Assembly: GCA_003278125.1 (NCBI GenBank)
Contig: QCGX01000008.1
Span: forward strand, 1-52,388
Source: Pelagibacteraceae bacterium AG-390-C22
GTDB lineage: Bacteria; Pseudomonadota; Alphaproteobacteria; Pelagibacterales; Pelagibacteraceae
Direction: 5' to 3'
DNA: 52,388 nt
Below, piece after piece: positions 8,775 through 18,618 of the stretch (positions are counted from its first letter, which is position 1; each line of letters opens with the position of its first letter). The notes beneath the pieces are model-generated. The model was not told the origin of the DNA and did no database searches. It worked only from the letters and a program-made list of their open reading frames with translations. The position numbers and the translations under genes are program-made.

Positions 8775-9788
8775 ATGAACAAAATTAAATCAATAGATTT
8801 ATTTGCAGGTGTTGGTGGTTTACGAATTGGCCTTGAAAAAGCTCTAAAAAAACTAGGTTTTAAACATGATTGTGTTTTTTATTCAGAAATTGATAAAAAT
8901 TGTAGAAAAACCTACGAAAAAAACTTTCCTAAGACTTTTTTAATTGAAGATATAAAGTCTGTTAGAAAAAATAATATCAAATCAATAATACCTGATCATA
9001 ATATTCTATTAGCTGGATTTCCTTGCCAGCCTTTCTCCCAGGCAGGTGTTTCTGTGAGAAATTCACTTGAAAGAAAGCATGGATTTCAAGATAAAGATCA
9101 GGGAAATCTATTTTTTAATATTTTAGATATACTTAATAAAAAAAGACCAGAAACTTTCTTATTAGAGAATGTTCAAAATTTAGTTACGTATAATAATGGA
9201 AAAGTAATAAAAAAAATTCTTAAATTGCTTAGAAAAAATTATTATGTTCCAGATCCGCAAATACTAGATGCTAGAGATTTTGGTTTAGCACAACGCAGAA
9301 GAAGAGTTTACATAGTTGGTTTTTTAAATAAATCATTAAATAATTTTGTATATCCTGAAAGAATTAAAAAAGAATTACGAGTAAAAGATTTCTTAGAACA
9401 TAAAGTAGATGATAATTATACAATATCAAACAAACTCTGGTCTGGTCATATAAATAGAAAAAAAAGAAATAAAAAAAATGGCAAGGGATTTGGTTTTAAA
9501 CTTACTCACCCATTAGATTCTTGCACAAATACCATATCTTCAAGATATTACAAAGACGGTAGTGAATGCTTAATTTCGCAAGGACTAAATAAAAATCCAA
9601 GAAAACTAACACCGCGTGAATGTTTTAGATTACAAGGTTTTCCTGAAAATTTTAAATTATCCAATTCTAAAGTAGAGGCTTATAAGCAAGCAGGTAATTC
9701 TGTTCCGGTAAAAGTAATAGAAAAAATATGCATTAATATAGTTGAATATTTGCTATCTGGAGACTCTAGGTTAAAAAAAATAAGTTAA
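8775..9788 (+). CDS. DNA (cytosine-5-)-methyltransferase of the defence island
   Basis: Transfers a methyl group from S-adenosylmethionine to carbon 5 of cytosine in a short DNA target. The 337 residues carry all key motifs in canonical order: I DLFAGVGGLRIG (8-19), IV GFPCQPFSQAG with catalytic Cys84, VI ENVQN (131-135), VIII QRRRRVYIVGF (173-183), IX LTPRECFRLQGFP (278-290) and X QAGNSVP (305-311). The target-recognition region is about 185-275 and includes a TISSRYYKDGSE segment; I cannot predict the target. It faces the AIPR-Z1 operon tail to tail with a four-base overlap of the two stops, so methylase and effectors have separate promoters. It would be expected to protect self DNA from the opposing operon; an orphan methylase is the alternative. 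Confidence 0.95.
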   Translation: MNKIKSIDLFAGVGGLRIGLEKALKKLGFKHDCVFYSEIDKNCRKTYEKNFPKTFLIEDIKSVRKNNIKSIIPDHNILLAGFPCQPFSQAGVSVRNSLERKHGFQDKDQGNLFFNILDILNKKRPETFLLENVQNLVTYNNGKVIKKILKLLRKNYYVPDPQILDARDFGLAQRRRRVYIVGFLNKSLNNFVYPERIKKELRVKDFLEHKVDDNYTISNKLWSGHINRKKRNKKNGKGFGFKLTHPLDSCTNTISSRYYKDGSECLISQGLNKNPRKLTPRECFRLQGFPENFKLSNSKVEAYKQAGNSVPVKVIEKICINIVEYLLSGDSRLKKIS

Positions 9789-11785
9789 TCAAATACCCCG
9801 TTATCTTCGGCTAATTTAATTGCTACAACCACTTTTTCAGCTTGCTTCGGAGAAGGATCATTAACCCATTTTTTTTCTGCCATACTTAAAAAACTTAAAG
9901 CTAAATTACTTAACTCTACGTCTACTTTATCTGTCTCTCTACACCAAGCCCATAAATCATTCCATTCATCAATGCTCATATCCTTACACATTTTAATATT
10001 TTGACTATCTTTTTGTGAATAGTATTTTTTAATATTAGATTTAGTTTTTTCAAACTCAAGTATCTTTCTATTAAATTGAAATTTTCTATCTAACAAATAA
10101 TCAAAGCTTTCTTCTTTTTTACACCACTCAGATATATTTCCTGATGATCCTTTTAAAATTGATTTATATACTTTTAGAGACCAGTCCTCTATTAAATATA
10201 AAAGATTATCTGAAAGACTATTGTCTTGCCAAATTAAATTATGGTGAAGATTTCCGTTAGAAGAGTCTGACATTAAAGCAACGGTAAAATTCAATACCTG
10301 TGATCTATATCCTTCAATTGTTTTATTGCTTTTAATTATCTTAGAAGTTTTATCGAATATCATTGCCTTTGCCACACAACCTTTAAAAAAATCATGGTCA
10401 TACACTGGCTTGAATTTTCTTCCATTTACATATCTCATAAACTGTATGAAATTTTTTTGAGCACCTTTATTACTTGTATATGGTTCTTTAAAATCCCAAC
10501 ACATTAAATATTTCGCTAACTCTTCTTTCGTAAATTTCATATGAGGAGGAGATAACTCGTTAAAAGAAGATTTTTTATCTTTTCCGAGATCTTTTTGTTT
10601 CATTTTTTGAAGTTGATACTCACCCCGCATTCTTTCATAAAACCATTTTTTTCCATTTGAAGTAGTGACTGTTTCTGAAAGTTTTTTAAATTCTTTATGG
10701 AATTCATGATTTGAAGAAAAGTCAGCTGTCTTAACACTGTTCTGAGTATTTGCATAAACAGAAATATTTGGAACAACTTCTGTAAACTGATCTTTACTCA
10801 CAATTGTAATTTTTGCAGGAACAATTACTTTTTTTAAATCAATACCATCTACTTTATGTGTTCTTGAAATAGTTGCAGTAGTTTGCCCGCCATTAACTAT
10901 TTGAAAACCTTTAGCTTCCTTTATAAATAATCCTTCACTGTCACTGCCGATTTCTAAATCCTCTACAACAGCTGAAATACCATTATTATAAGAAAAAAAT
11001 CTATCTGGATTTTGAATTAAAGTCTCTCTAAGACCTTTGTTTATTTTACCTGACAATTGCAAAAAAGATCGAACATTAAGGTTTAATATTCTTTGACCCC
11101 ATGAGTTATAAATATTTGCTAGTGTTTCACCCGGGATAAAAGCCATATAACTTGTAATTTCCTTAGTTTTGTGAGCTAACATACATCTTGTTTTATCGGT
11201 AAAATCTTCGAAATTAATTAAAATATTAGATAAATCAGCTCCCCCAATACTCATTTCATAAATTTTATTTAAATCATACAAATGAAATTCACATTCAACT
11301 TTTTTTGGCAGGTTCGATAAAGAAATTTTCTTTTCACAAATAAAATCTGTAAATATAAATATTCTCAAATTTTGTATAGGGTTTTTTAATTTACTTATTT
11401 TTTTTGTTAGATCGTATATTTCCTCTTTTTTATTAATTTTTGAACTTAAATCTTTTGTAGAAGATGTAAAAAAATTTAAAGATTGCTCAGCTAATTTATT
11501 TAATTCCGACGCACCTATGCTTTTAACTTCGTTCTCTTGATTTACATGCGTTATAAAAATATCAAGTTTTGAAGTGTTTTCGTCTAATGAAAAACCATTT
11601 AATTTAAGTTTTTTCCCGTTTATCTCTTTTTCAAAATAGCAAAGCTCATAATCAATTATTAAACCTTTATCGTATAAAATATCTGCATATGTTTTTGTTA
11701 AAACTTGGCCTGGAGTTTCATCATAATCATCTTTTTTCTCATTTTGTAATCTGTAAAAAAAATTTTTAATTTCGGTATCTTTCAT
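9785..11785 (-). CDS. AIPR (abortive infection phage resistance) family protein
   Basis: A 666-residue cytosolic protein. The two best markers of the AIPR family are visible: FFSYNNGISAV (263-273, NNGI at 267-270) and FQIVNGGQTTATI (294-306, NGGQT at 298-302). AIPR proteins are named after a lactococcal abortive-infection protein and recur in defence operons; their biochemistry is poorly settled. The C-terminal half, rich in Lys, Trp and acidic residues, matches nothing I can name. It is the last gene of the minus-strand operon, overlapping the upstream PD-(D/E)XK gene by four bases (ATGA), and it converges on the methyltransferase. A downstream effector role is inferred from position. Confidence 0.85.
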   Translation of the reverse strand: MKDTEIKNFFYRLQNEKKDDYDETPGQVLTKTYADILYDKGLIIDYELCYFEKEINGKKLKLNGFSLDENTSKLDIFITHVNQENEVKSIGASELNKLAEQSLNFFTSSTKDLSSKINKKEEIYDLTKKISKLKNPIQNLRIFIFTDFICEKKISLSNLPKKVECEFHLYDLNKIYEMSIGGADLSNILINFEDFTDKTRCMLAHKTKEITSYMAFIPGETLANIYNSWGQRILNLNVRSFLQLSGKINKGLRETLIQNPDRFFSYNNGISAVVEDLEIGSDSEGLFIKEAKGFQIVNGGQTTATISRTHKVDGIDLKKVIVPAKITIVSKDQFTEVVPNISVYANTQNSVKTADFSSNHEFHKEFKKLSETVTTSNGKKWFYERMRGEYQLQKMKQKDLGKDKKSSFNELSPPHMKFTKEELAKYLMCWDFKEPYTSNKGAQKNFIQFMRYVNGRKFKPVYDHDFFKGCVAKAMIFDKTSKIIKSNKTIEGYRSQVLNFTVALMSDSSNGNLHHNLIWQDNSLSDNLLYLIEDWSLKVYKSILKGSSGNISEWCKKEESFDYLLDRKFQFNRKILEFEKTKSNIKKYYSQKDSQNIKMCKDMSIDEWNDLWAWCRETDKVDVELSNLALSFLSMAEKKWVNDPSPKQAEKVVVAIKLAEDNGVFD

Positions 11786-12768
11786 ATCTTTCCTAAAAAA
11801 TCATTCTCATTAATTAAAAAGTTGCTGCATTTGTCTAAATTTATTTTATAATCTAATTTAATCTTTTCAATACCATCTGGAATATCAATTTTTGTTTTAT
11901 CAATAAATGGAAATTTTTTTCCAACAGAATAATATGAAATCTTATCAATATTAAATTTTTGAAGGTAAAAGTCTTTATGAATTTCAAAATAACCAACCTT
12001 CATTAATTTTAATAAAAAACTGTTATAATCTTCCTCAGAACTTTTTTTTAAATTTTCAGAGAATGTATAGATTAGTTCGTTTAAATTTGAACCTCCTTCA
12101 TCTTTTTTTATTTTTAAAAATGAAAGAAATAATTGTTTATCGTGATTAGGGTTGATTTGAGAGTCAGTAGTATTTATTAAATTTTCACCAGCACTTGTTT
12201 TAACCTCAATAAATGAATTTACAGTTGAAAAATCTAAACTCTTTGATGGTCCTGTCCATGTATTAAGTGCCTCGCTTGCTTTTAATTTTTTAACTAGTAT
12301 TTGACTTAATATGAATATCTCTCCAAATAATCCAAGTTGGGCTTCTAATTTTAGGGGTCTCGGCCCACGTTCATCTTCAAAAAATTCTTTATAATCGTTT
12401 AAAATACTAAGAAATTTTTTTATTTCTTCTTCAGCTTTTATTTTTTTCAAAATAATTACTGTAAGAATTAAATTAATAGTTTTAATAAAAATTTCTTGAT
12501 ATTCAGTTTTTTTTAATTCCATTATAACTCTGTCGTCTAAAAATTTTACTGACCAATTTCTAGCTTGAGGGAGTAATTTAGGATCTATTTTGATATTCTT
12601 TTCAATTCTTATTTCTAAACCAGGAAGATGGTTGTTATTTGTAATAAACCAAAATTGACCATGAGCTTTTATTTCTCCACCTCTCATAAAGCTTTCATTA
12701 TTAGTTGTACGATCAATTAATTTATCCCATTTTTCTAGAAGATTAAAAGATGAACTGCCTGTAGACAT
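11782..12768 (-). CDS. PD-(D/E)XK nuclease-like protein (DUF4420 type)
   Basis: 328 residues. The middle shows a restriction-endonuclease-fold active site: a helix with LGLFGE (Glu150), then SLDF (Asp179) and FIEVKTS (Glu188-Val-Lys190), which is the E...D...ExK pattern, preceded by a mostly beta N-terminal region. Proteins of this type (PD-(D/E)XK motif protein, DUF4420) commonly sit beside Z1 helicases. In this operon it is the obvious candidate for the DNA-cutting subunit. It starts six bases after the Z1 stop and overlaps the AIPR start by four bases. The catalytic assignment is from motif spacing, not from any alignment I could run. Confidence 0.8.
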   Translation of the reverse strand: MSTGSSSFNLLEKWDKLIDRTTNNESFMRGGEIKAHGQFWFITNNNHLPGLEIRIEKNIKIDPKLLPQARNWSVKFLDDRVIMELKKTEYQEIFIKTINLILTVIILKKIKAEEEIKKFLSILNDYKEFFEDERGPRPLKLEAQLGLFGEIFILSQILVKKLKASEALNTWTGPSKSLDFSTVNSFIEVKTSAGENLINTTDSQINPNHDKQLFLSFLKIKKDEGGSNLNELIYTFSENLKKSSEEDYNSFLLKLMKVGYFEIHKDFYLQKFNIDKISYYSVGKKFPFIDKTKIDIPDGIEKIKLDYKINLDKCSNFLINENDFLGKI

Positions 12769-12773
12769 TAAAT

Positions 12774-15700
12774 TTAGCTTGCTGCCTCGTAAGGAACATC
12801 TTTAAAATGTTCTCTAATTGCCTCAACATATTGATCGTGTCTTACCCTATTATAGGTGATGTTAAAAAATTGTGTAATTGAACTTTGGTCCGTTAAAGTT
12901 GGTGGAATAAAAATTTCCCAATTTACATTTAAACAATCATCTGAATAATTCGGATCATCTTTAAATAAAGTTGTAAATGGATATAAAACAAGCAGACCTT
13001 TTTTTCTATTTCTTTGCAGGGTTCTGCTAAAATTATCTGGCAAATAATTTATATTTTCTTTTATTTTTTTTGTCACAATAGATCCTTTTTTTTTATATAG
13101 TTCAATCCACTCATTAATTGCATTATCAAATTCATATTTAGTCAAACCGATAAACTTAGATTTGGGGTCAGCTAACGCTCCTGTAGAAAATTCTTCTGGA
13201 TGACGTATAGTAGGTTCAGCTGATCTTTGTTGTGCAGGAATTATAAGATTATTTCCAAAATTAATTGTAGGAATTTTTTTTGTATTCTCTTTTATAGAAA
13301 ATATACTTACATCCCATTTTAATTCTCTATAAGTTTCTTTAAGATTTTTAATTTTCATACTTAAAGTTTGTGGTGTCCAATGTCTTGTTGTTCTAGGCAT
13401 TTTAAAATCTTTTAAATATTGAATAATTAAATCTGTATTAATATCTCTCCATAAATAACCTTTTGAGAGTTTTGGATGTGAATATTTTTGTTCTTCGAAA
13501 ATTTTTTTTATTTCCTCTATTGATAGATCTTTTTGAATTTCTTCTTTTAATTTAGTTGGATAATAAATATTTTCTTTTTCATAATAAGAATTTAACTCTT
13601 TTTCAGTCTCAAATTTTTTATTAATTGATTTAATCAAGTTCTGTGCAATTTTTATATTATTTTTTCTTATCTGGTTATTTTTATATACAATAATTGTTTG
13701 GTGGTGATTTCCTCCAAGTGACGCAAATGGCTCTACTGCTGTTCCCATATCCTTGCCTTTACTTTTTGCAATTACGTTCCACCCAGGGAAAGTAGGTATT
13801 TCTAAAGCATATTCTCTTGGGCTAAAGCTTTTAATAGCCATTTCTGCAAATACATTTCGCGCATACTCCATTGTAAATGAAAATTGTCTAAAAAGAATAT
13901 GAAGTTGTTTTGGGCAGTATACTCTATATAAATCCTCGTAGCCATCTCTGTAACCAAACCATCTGCCCATTTGTATCAATGTGTCTGAGGTAGGCAACTT
14001 TGCTAATCTTAAAAAATAACTTACATTTAAGCCCTCTAAGGTTATACCTCTAGATATAGCAGCACCACCAATTACTATAATATTCCACGCTTTGTTTTCA
14101 CGATCTTTTCTTTCATAATCTAAACTATCATCTGAAACACTATTAATTTTCAAAACATCTATTTTGTTTTCTTCATCTGTAATTAAAGAGACAATCTTTG
14201 ACCAAAGTAGCTTAAATGTCATTTTTAAATCATCTGGATATTTCTTAAAATCTATATTTTTTCTAACTTCTTCTAACCAAATTTTTTCAAATTCATTCTT
14301 AATTTGTTTTTTTTTGGTTTCATCAACTTCTACAGTTAAAACTTGTTTTAAGTTATTTAGGTATTCTTGAACTTGAATAGTTACTGATTCTTGAACAGTC
14401 CTCGAAAATCTACTTACATGAATTAACATTGAGTTATGTTCTGACTTTAATTTTCTTTGAAAACGTAAGGCTATATTAATTAAATAAATATTAATGGCCT
14501 CTTTTAATGAAGGTGGAAATTGATTTGTCAGCTTATACATCGGATTATGGCTAATGCCATGATATAATGGTAACCATCCTTTGATTTTGTGATAGTCAAT
14601 TCTTTTAATTTTTGCCTCTTTTCTGTACTCTCTATCTCTTTCTTCATCATTATCTTTCCATTTTTCATCATCAAAATCATCTCGATAATCATAAACCCAT
14701 TTTACTTGTGGTTTGTCATTCTTATCTATATTTTCTGAAAGCGTTACTATATCATCATCTTGTTCAATATTTTTGTCAGCTGTTCCAAAAACATCATCTG
14801 GTCCTACATAATTAGGATATCTTTTTAATAATTTAATAAAATCTCTGGGAAATAAATCAGCTTCTTCATTAGTTTTAACCGAAGTATAGTCAATCATTAC
14901 ATTGGCAATAGGAGTAGCTGTATAACCCACATATGCTCTTTTTTTAAAACAGGTTAATATTCTTCTTATTAATAAATTTGTTTTAGAGGGATCAGTTTCT
15001 TGAAAATCAACAAGCTCTTCAGGAGTCATATCGGCCAGAGTTTTTTTTGAAACTCTTTTTGCAATATCAATTGAGGCTTGATCGCACTCATCATCGATTA
15101 TTAATAATGATTTATCACAAGCCAATTTATGTGTAGGTAAATCTTCTACATCACTTTCACTCCAGCCTTTCCATGTAAATTTTTCTTTAGTTGGTTCTAT
15201 TCCTTTTTGATTGGCGATCCATTTTAAAATTTCTTTTAAAATAGGTACACTTTTTTTAATAACTAAAACTGCTGGATCATTATTAAGAAATGTAAGTTTT
15301 TTTTGACCATTAAAATCATTTTGATTTTTTATTTTTCTAACTCCATCAGGTCCTATTGGATGATATTCTGGCATCTGAGTTAAAAAAACAGGTTTATTTA
15401 CTCCTGGACTAGTTTTTTGTTCACCGTGTAAGATCGAGTCCATCAATCTTTTTTGAGTTTGAGATCTTAAGGCATTATAAATACCAGTCATAACAATAAT
15501 CATTTTGTAACCACTATCTAAAGCCTTTGCTACAAGGCCCACATAATTAGCAGTTTTTCCAGATTGAACATCTCCAACTACCATACCCGTAACTGACCAC
15601 GGTTGATCATCTCTCTTTGGATCTTCAAGATCGCCTAGTGTTTCGTCTGTACTTAAATCTAAATCTCTAAAAGCACCAGGTCTTTTATAAGAATTTAATT

Positions 15701-16043
15701 TTCTATAGTAAGCGAATTGACTTTGTTTATTAGGATCATTCCATATTTTTCTTTCTGGCTTAAGCCAAAATTTATGCCCCGCACCCAAATTTCTCTCTGT
15801 ACTTTTGGCTTTAATAACTATCTCGTTTGTCCTTGGCATAACATGTATTTCATCTAAATATGCCTGCAATTCATTCGTAAATTTCTTGGCGTAGGAATGA
15901 TGGCTGATAAAAGATTTTAATAACCTTAAACCTTCTTTTCTATTTTCAGGGAACCAATGAATGGGATCTTTTGCTTTAATGCTTTTAGCAAAAGTTTCAT
16001 GGAAAGCGTCAAGTTGTCGTAAGCAATCATTAAGTTCAAACAT
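12774..16043 (-). CDS. Z1-domain superfamily II helicase/ATPase
   Basis: At 1089 residues this is the largest protein of the island. Helicase motifs are clear: Walker A GDVQSGKT (157-164), motif Ia-like IVMTGIYNALRSQTQ, Walker B LLIIDDECDQ (313-322, DDEC instead of DEAD/DEAH), motif III YTATP (374-378), motif V SRGITLEGL (664-672) and motif VI QMGRWFGYR (691-699). The segment around motifs V-VI is the Z1 signature. The family is known to associate with GHKL ATPases, C5-methylases and nuclease-fold proteins in restriction-like operons. It probably translocates on or remodels DNA to activate the neighbouring nuclease. It lies 12 bases after the GHKL gene stop and 5 bases before DUF4420. Confidence 0.93.
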   Translation of the reverse strand: MFELNDCLRQLDAFHETFAKSIKAKDPIHWFPENRKEGLRLLKSFISHHSYAKKFTNELQAYLDEIHVMPRTNEIVIKAKSTERNLGAGHKFWLKPERKIWNDPNKQSQFAYYRKLNSYKRPGAFRDLDLSTDETLGDLEDPKRDDQPWSVTGMVVGDVQSGKTANYVGLVAKALDSGYKMIIVMTGIYNALRSQTQKRLMDSILHGEQKTSPGVNKPVFLTQMPEYHPIGPDGVRKIKNQNDFNGQKKLTFLNNDPAVLVIKKSVPILKEILKWIANQKGIEPTKEKFTWKGWSESDVEDLPTHKLACDKSLLIIDDECDQASIDIAKRVSKKTLADMTPEELVDFQETDPSKTNLLIRRILTCFKKRAYVGYTATPIANVMIDYTSVKTNEEADLFPRDFIKLLKRYPNYVGPDDVFGTADKNIEQDDDIVTLSENIDKNDKPQVKWVYDYRDDFDDEKWKDNDEERDREYRKEAKIKRIDYHKIKGWLPLYHGISHNPMYKLTNQFPPSLKEAINIYLINIALRFQRKLKSEHNSMLIHVSRFSRTVQESVTIQVQEYLNNLKQVLTVEVDETKKKQIKNEFEKIWLEEVRKNIDFKKYPDDLKMTFKLLWSKIVSLITDEENKIDVLKINSVSDDSLDYERKDRENKAWNIIVIGGAAISRGITLEGLNVSYFLRLAKLPTSDTLIQMGRWFGYRDGYEDLYRVYCPKQLHILFRQFSFTMEYARNVFAEMAIKSFSPREYALEIPTFPGWNVIAKSKGKDMGTAVEPFASLGGNHHQTIIVYKNNQIRKNNIKIAQNLIKSINKKFETEKELNSYYEKENIYYPTKLKEEIQKDLSIEEIKKIFEEQKYSHPKLSKGYLWRDINTDLIIQYLKDFKMPRTTRHWTPQTLSMKIKNLKETYRELKWDVSIFSIKENTKKIPTINFGNNLIIPAQQRSAEPTIRHPEEFSTGALADPKSKFIGLTKYEFDNAINEWIELYKKKGSIVTKKIKENINYLPDNFSRTLQRNRKKGLLVLYPFTTLFKDDPNYSDDCLNVNWEIFIPPTLTDQSSITQFFNITYNRVRHDQYVEAIREHFKDVPYEAAS

Positions 16044-16055
16044 GATACTATTTAA

Positions 16056-17090
16056 TTATTCTTCTTTAATTTTATCAAGGTATTTTTCCCTTATTTTTTT
16101 TATATTTTGAAACATCGTTTTTTTGAAAAAATCAGGAATATTGATCTTATTTTTTTGACTAGGTATCCAATCTTCCACATTATTTATGGGAAGTTCAGTT
16201 AATATTCTAAGTCTTCTGAATTTATCTGTCGTGCTGAGCTTAGTTCTGGACTCACTATCAATTTCAAACCATCCTCCAAAATCTATAATGCGGTTTTTTC
16301 TTGAAAAATATAAACCTTGAAGTTCATTTCCGTTTTTATTTAGGTTTTCTGAAGAAATTTCTTTCGGAATTATATAAGGCTTTAGTATTACTTGGGAGCC
16401 TCTAGAATTTACAGGAATATCTTCTAATTTCATTGTATCTTTATTATTTTCATAAAATGGATCAAAAGATTTTATTCTATTAATTTCATCATTTCCTTGA
16501 AAAAATATATTTAAATTACTTTGAGAAATACGCTTGTGATAAATCATCGTAAAATGTTTTTTTACCCTTTCAATTTGATCATAAAAATTACCTTGTGTTG
16601 AATCTCTTCTTTTCATTAAATAATCTAAATCGCTCCACAAAATAATAGTTCCTGATTTTTTGTTTTTTAATTCTTCAATTTTTGATTTTACTATTTTATT
16701 GGATGAACATTTTGGTAAAATATCATTTGGTTTATCGTGATCCATGTGTTGGGTCTTGAATGAAAAATTTTCCTTTTTAGATAAAATTGTTAAACATTTA
16801 CAATGAGCAAAAGTTCCTTGTTTTAAACCAAGTCCATATCGTCCTAGATCGTCTGGGCCACTATCAGAATAATTACTATTATCTTCTGGTACAATTAATG
16901 CTTTATTAATTATTTCATTTTCATCCATTCCACATCCATCATCCATAGTTAAAATAAATGGATCATCGGCAAACCATAAATATAACTCGATATTTTTTGC
17001 TTTAGCTTTAATGCTATTATCAACCAGCTCCGCTAAAGACTCTGCCAGTGTGTACCCTTGGTTTCGTAAGCTTTTAAAATTAACTTTCAT
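16056..17090 (-). CDS. GHKL ATPase (MORC/MutL/Hsp90-like)
   Basis: 344 residues from the ATG at 17090; a TTG one codon earlier (17093) is the alternative. The Bergerat ATP-binding fold is unmistakable: N box ESLAELVDNSIKAKA with Asn26 (numbering from the TTG), G1 box DDGCGM (51-56), and G2 box GRYGLGLKQG (84-93), as in MORC and MutL proteins. There is no histidine kinase phosphoacceptor and no CW or PHD finger. ATP-driven N-terminal dimerisation around DNA is the general mechanism of such proteins. It overlaps the DUF2779 gene by 11 bases and precedes Z1, the arrangement described for MORC-like ATPases in bacterial restriction-modification-type operons. The exact role here is inferred. Confidence 0.9.
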   Translation of the reverse strand: MKVNFKSLRNQGYTLAESLAELVDNSIKAKAKNIELYLWFADDPFILTMDDGCGMDENEIINKALIVPEDNSNYSDSGPDDLGRYGLGLKQGTFAHCKCLTILSKKENFSFKTQHMDHDKPNDILPKCSSNKIVKSKIEELKNKKSGTIILWSDLDYLMKRRDSTQGNFYDQIERVKKHFTMIYHKRISQSNLNIFFQGNDEINRIKSFDPFYENNKDTMKLEDIPVNSRGSQVILKPYIIPKEISSENLNKNGNELQGLYFSRKNRIIDFGGWFEIDSESRTKLSTTDKFRRLRILTELPINNVEDWIPSQKNKINIPDFFKKTMFQNIKKIREKYLDKIKEE

Positions 17091-18615
17091 CAAAAAAATA
17101 TTTAATCAAATAATATAACGCAAGTGTATCTTTAGAACAGTATTCTAATAAAAGTTTTTTTTGTTTTTCTTTATCTTCTACTGTTGTTTTTGGATCAGTG
17201 CAAATAAACCAAGCTAAAACAGCGTCATCGCCACCTGAAATATTTTCATCTTCTGTATAGCTTATTTTAGAATTGGGTAATGCATTAATAATAGATTTTA
17301 TACCCCAATCTCCATTCATTAATGGTGAATAAAAATTATGTTTGGCAATTATTGCTGTGTCTTCAACTCTAGCTATTAGGTTATCAATTTTACCAGATAA
17401 ATCTTTGCAACTATCTTTTTCTTTGAGTCTTTCTAAAGTTTTAATTTCTACTGACTGAGCGCTATGAGCGAATATTGTACCTTCATTTCCTACGGCATCT
17501 AAAAGAGTCTCTATAAACTGTCTTTCAATATCTTGATCGTTAAATTTTAAAAAAGATTTTCCTTTATCTACTGTTTTATTTTTAGACTCCCATTTGTGAA
17601 CAGACCATTGAAATGGTAAGGGATAATACGGATCTGTACCTATAATTATAGGTACACCTTGTTGAGCAGTTTCAAAATCAATAAAATATAAAGGAAATTT
17701 AAATTTCTTTATGATTTCTTTTAAGTTTGAACTAAACCATGGTTTGTTATTTTTATGAGCTTCTTGTATTATTTGATGGTAGCCTGGTGCGTAATCTTTT
17801 CGATCTATAAAGAAACTGGAAGGAACTTTTTGTAAATCAACTGTATTGTTGTCTTCCATGTATTCAATTAATTTTTTACTTTTTCCTATATAAGGTAAAA
17901 TTGTATATGGTGTCACGTTTGGTGCTTTTAAAACTGATTTACATCTTTCAATATAATCACATGGATAAGGTTTAACACAATGTAAGCCTATATCTATTTT
18001 TGGGCAATTGGCTTCTTTACTTGTAATAGGTAATAATTTTTTTATATAACTTTGAACTTCTTTTTCATTAACACGTTTCGTTAAATCATTGTCATCACTG
18101 ATTAAATTCTTATAGTCGCCCTTTTTTTTTAAAACGAATTCTGTATTGATATGAATTAACTTTATATTTAACAATTTTTTACCAATTACCTCCAAACTTT
18201 TTCTAGCTATATATGATTGAATTGAAACATCTGGGATATGTTCAGGTTTAAGTTTTGTTGAAGATTTAGCTTCAATTAAATCCCATCCATTATTGTTTTT
18301 AATTAAAACGTCAGTTCTTACTAAAGTATTATTGTATTCAAATGTAGCTTCAAAAATTATGTCGATCTTGTCTGACTTAATGGCATTTAATGTATCTTTT
18401 ACGGCAATGTTTGGCCAGGTTTCTGATAAATCAAGTATTTTTAAGTTTTTTTGAGAATAATTTTTTATTACTTGATCTCCAAAAAGACGCCCTCTATTGA
18501 AAGCAGCTTTCTTTTTTTTTTTTAACGGTTGGTGAACTTCGTTCCACAGTTTCTTTTCACATTGTAAACCGCTAGCAATCTTGGTTTTTGTAAGATAGTT
18601 ATATATTCTTCCCAT
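17080..18615 (-). CDS. DUF2779 protein: RecB/Cas4-like nuclease fused to DnaQ-like exonuclease
   Basis: A 511-residue two-domain protein. The N-terminal part (1-230) resembles RecB/Cas4-family nucleases: Asp102 in VRTDVLI, then Glu115-Ala-Lys117 (LIEAKSS), a QSYI helix, and cysteines Cys19, Cys213, Cys219 and Cys225. One N-terminal plus three C-terminal cysteines is the layout of iron-sulfur nucleases such as AddB and Cas4. The C-terminal part (about 305-505) has YFIDFET (Asp313/Glu315), an AHSAQ segment and YCSKDTLAL (Asp496), a DEDD exonuclease-like pattern typical of DUF2779. A tract of 12 adenines encodes Lys32-36. It is the first large gene of the operon, three bases after a 58-aa gene. 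Activity of either site is unproven. Confidence 0.82.
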   Translation of the reverse strand: MGRIYNYLTKTKIASGLQCEKKLWNEVHQPLKKKKKAAFNRGRLFGDQVIKNYSQKNLKILDLSETWPNIAVKDTLNAIKSDKIDIIFEATFEYNNTLVRTDVLIKNNNGWDLIEAKSSTKLKPEHIPDVSIQSYIARKSLEVIGKKLLNIKLIHINTEFVLKKKGDYKNLISDDNDLTKRVNEKEVQSYIKKLLPITSKEANCPKIDIGLHCVKPYPCDYIERCKSVLKAPNVTPYTILPYIGKSKKLIEYMEDNNTVDLQKVPSSFFIDRKDYAPGYHQIIQEAHKNNKPWFSSNLKEIIKKFKFPLYFIDFETAQQGVPIIIGTDPYYPLPFQWSVHKWESKNKTVDKGKSFLKFNDQDIERQFIETLLDAVGNEGTIFAHSAQSVEIKTLERLKEKDSCKDLSGKIDNLIARVEDTAIIAKHNFYSPLMNGDWGIKSIINALPNSKISYTEDENISGGDDAVLAWFICTDPKTTVEDKEKQKKLLLEYCSKDTLALYYLIKYFFDES

Positions 18616-18618
18616 CTA

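Noticed and set aside
18512-18523. Twelve-adenine coding tract in the DUF2779 gene as a phase-variation switch
   Set aside because: The essential lpxD gene carries an equally long tract (30032-30043), so such tracts are probably background in this AT-rich genome. Strain data could reopen this.
8775-18615. BREX or DISARM system
   Set aside because: There is no PglZ, BrxC, PglX, DrmA/B or PLD protein. The methylase is C5-type and the helicase is a Z1 protein.
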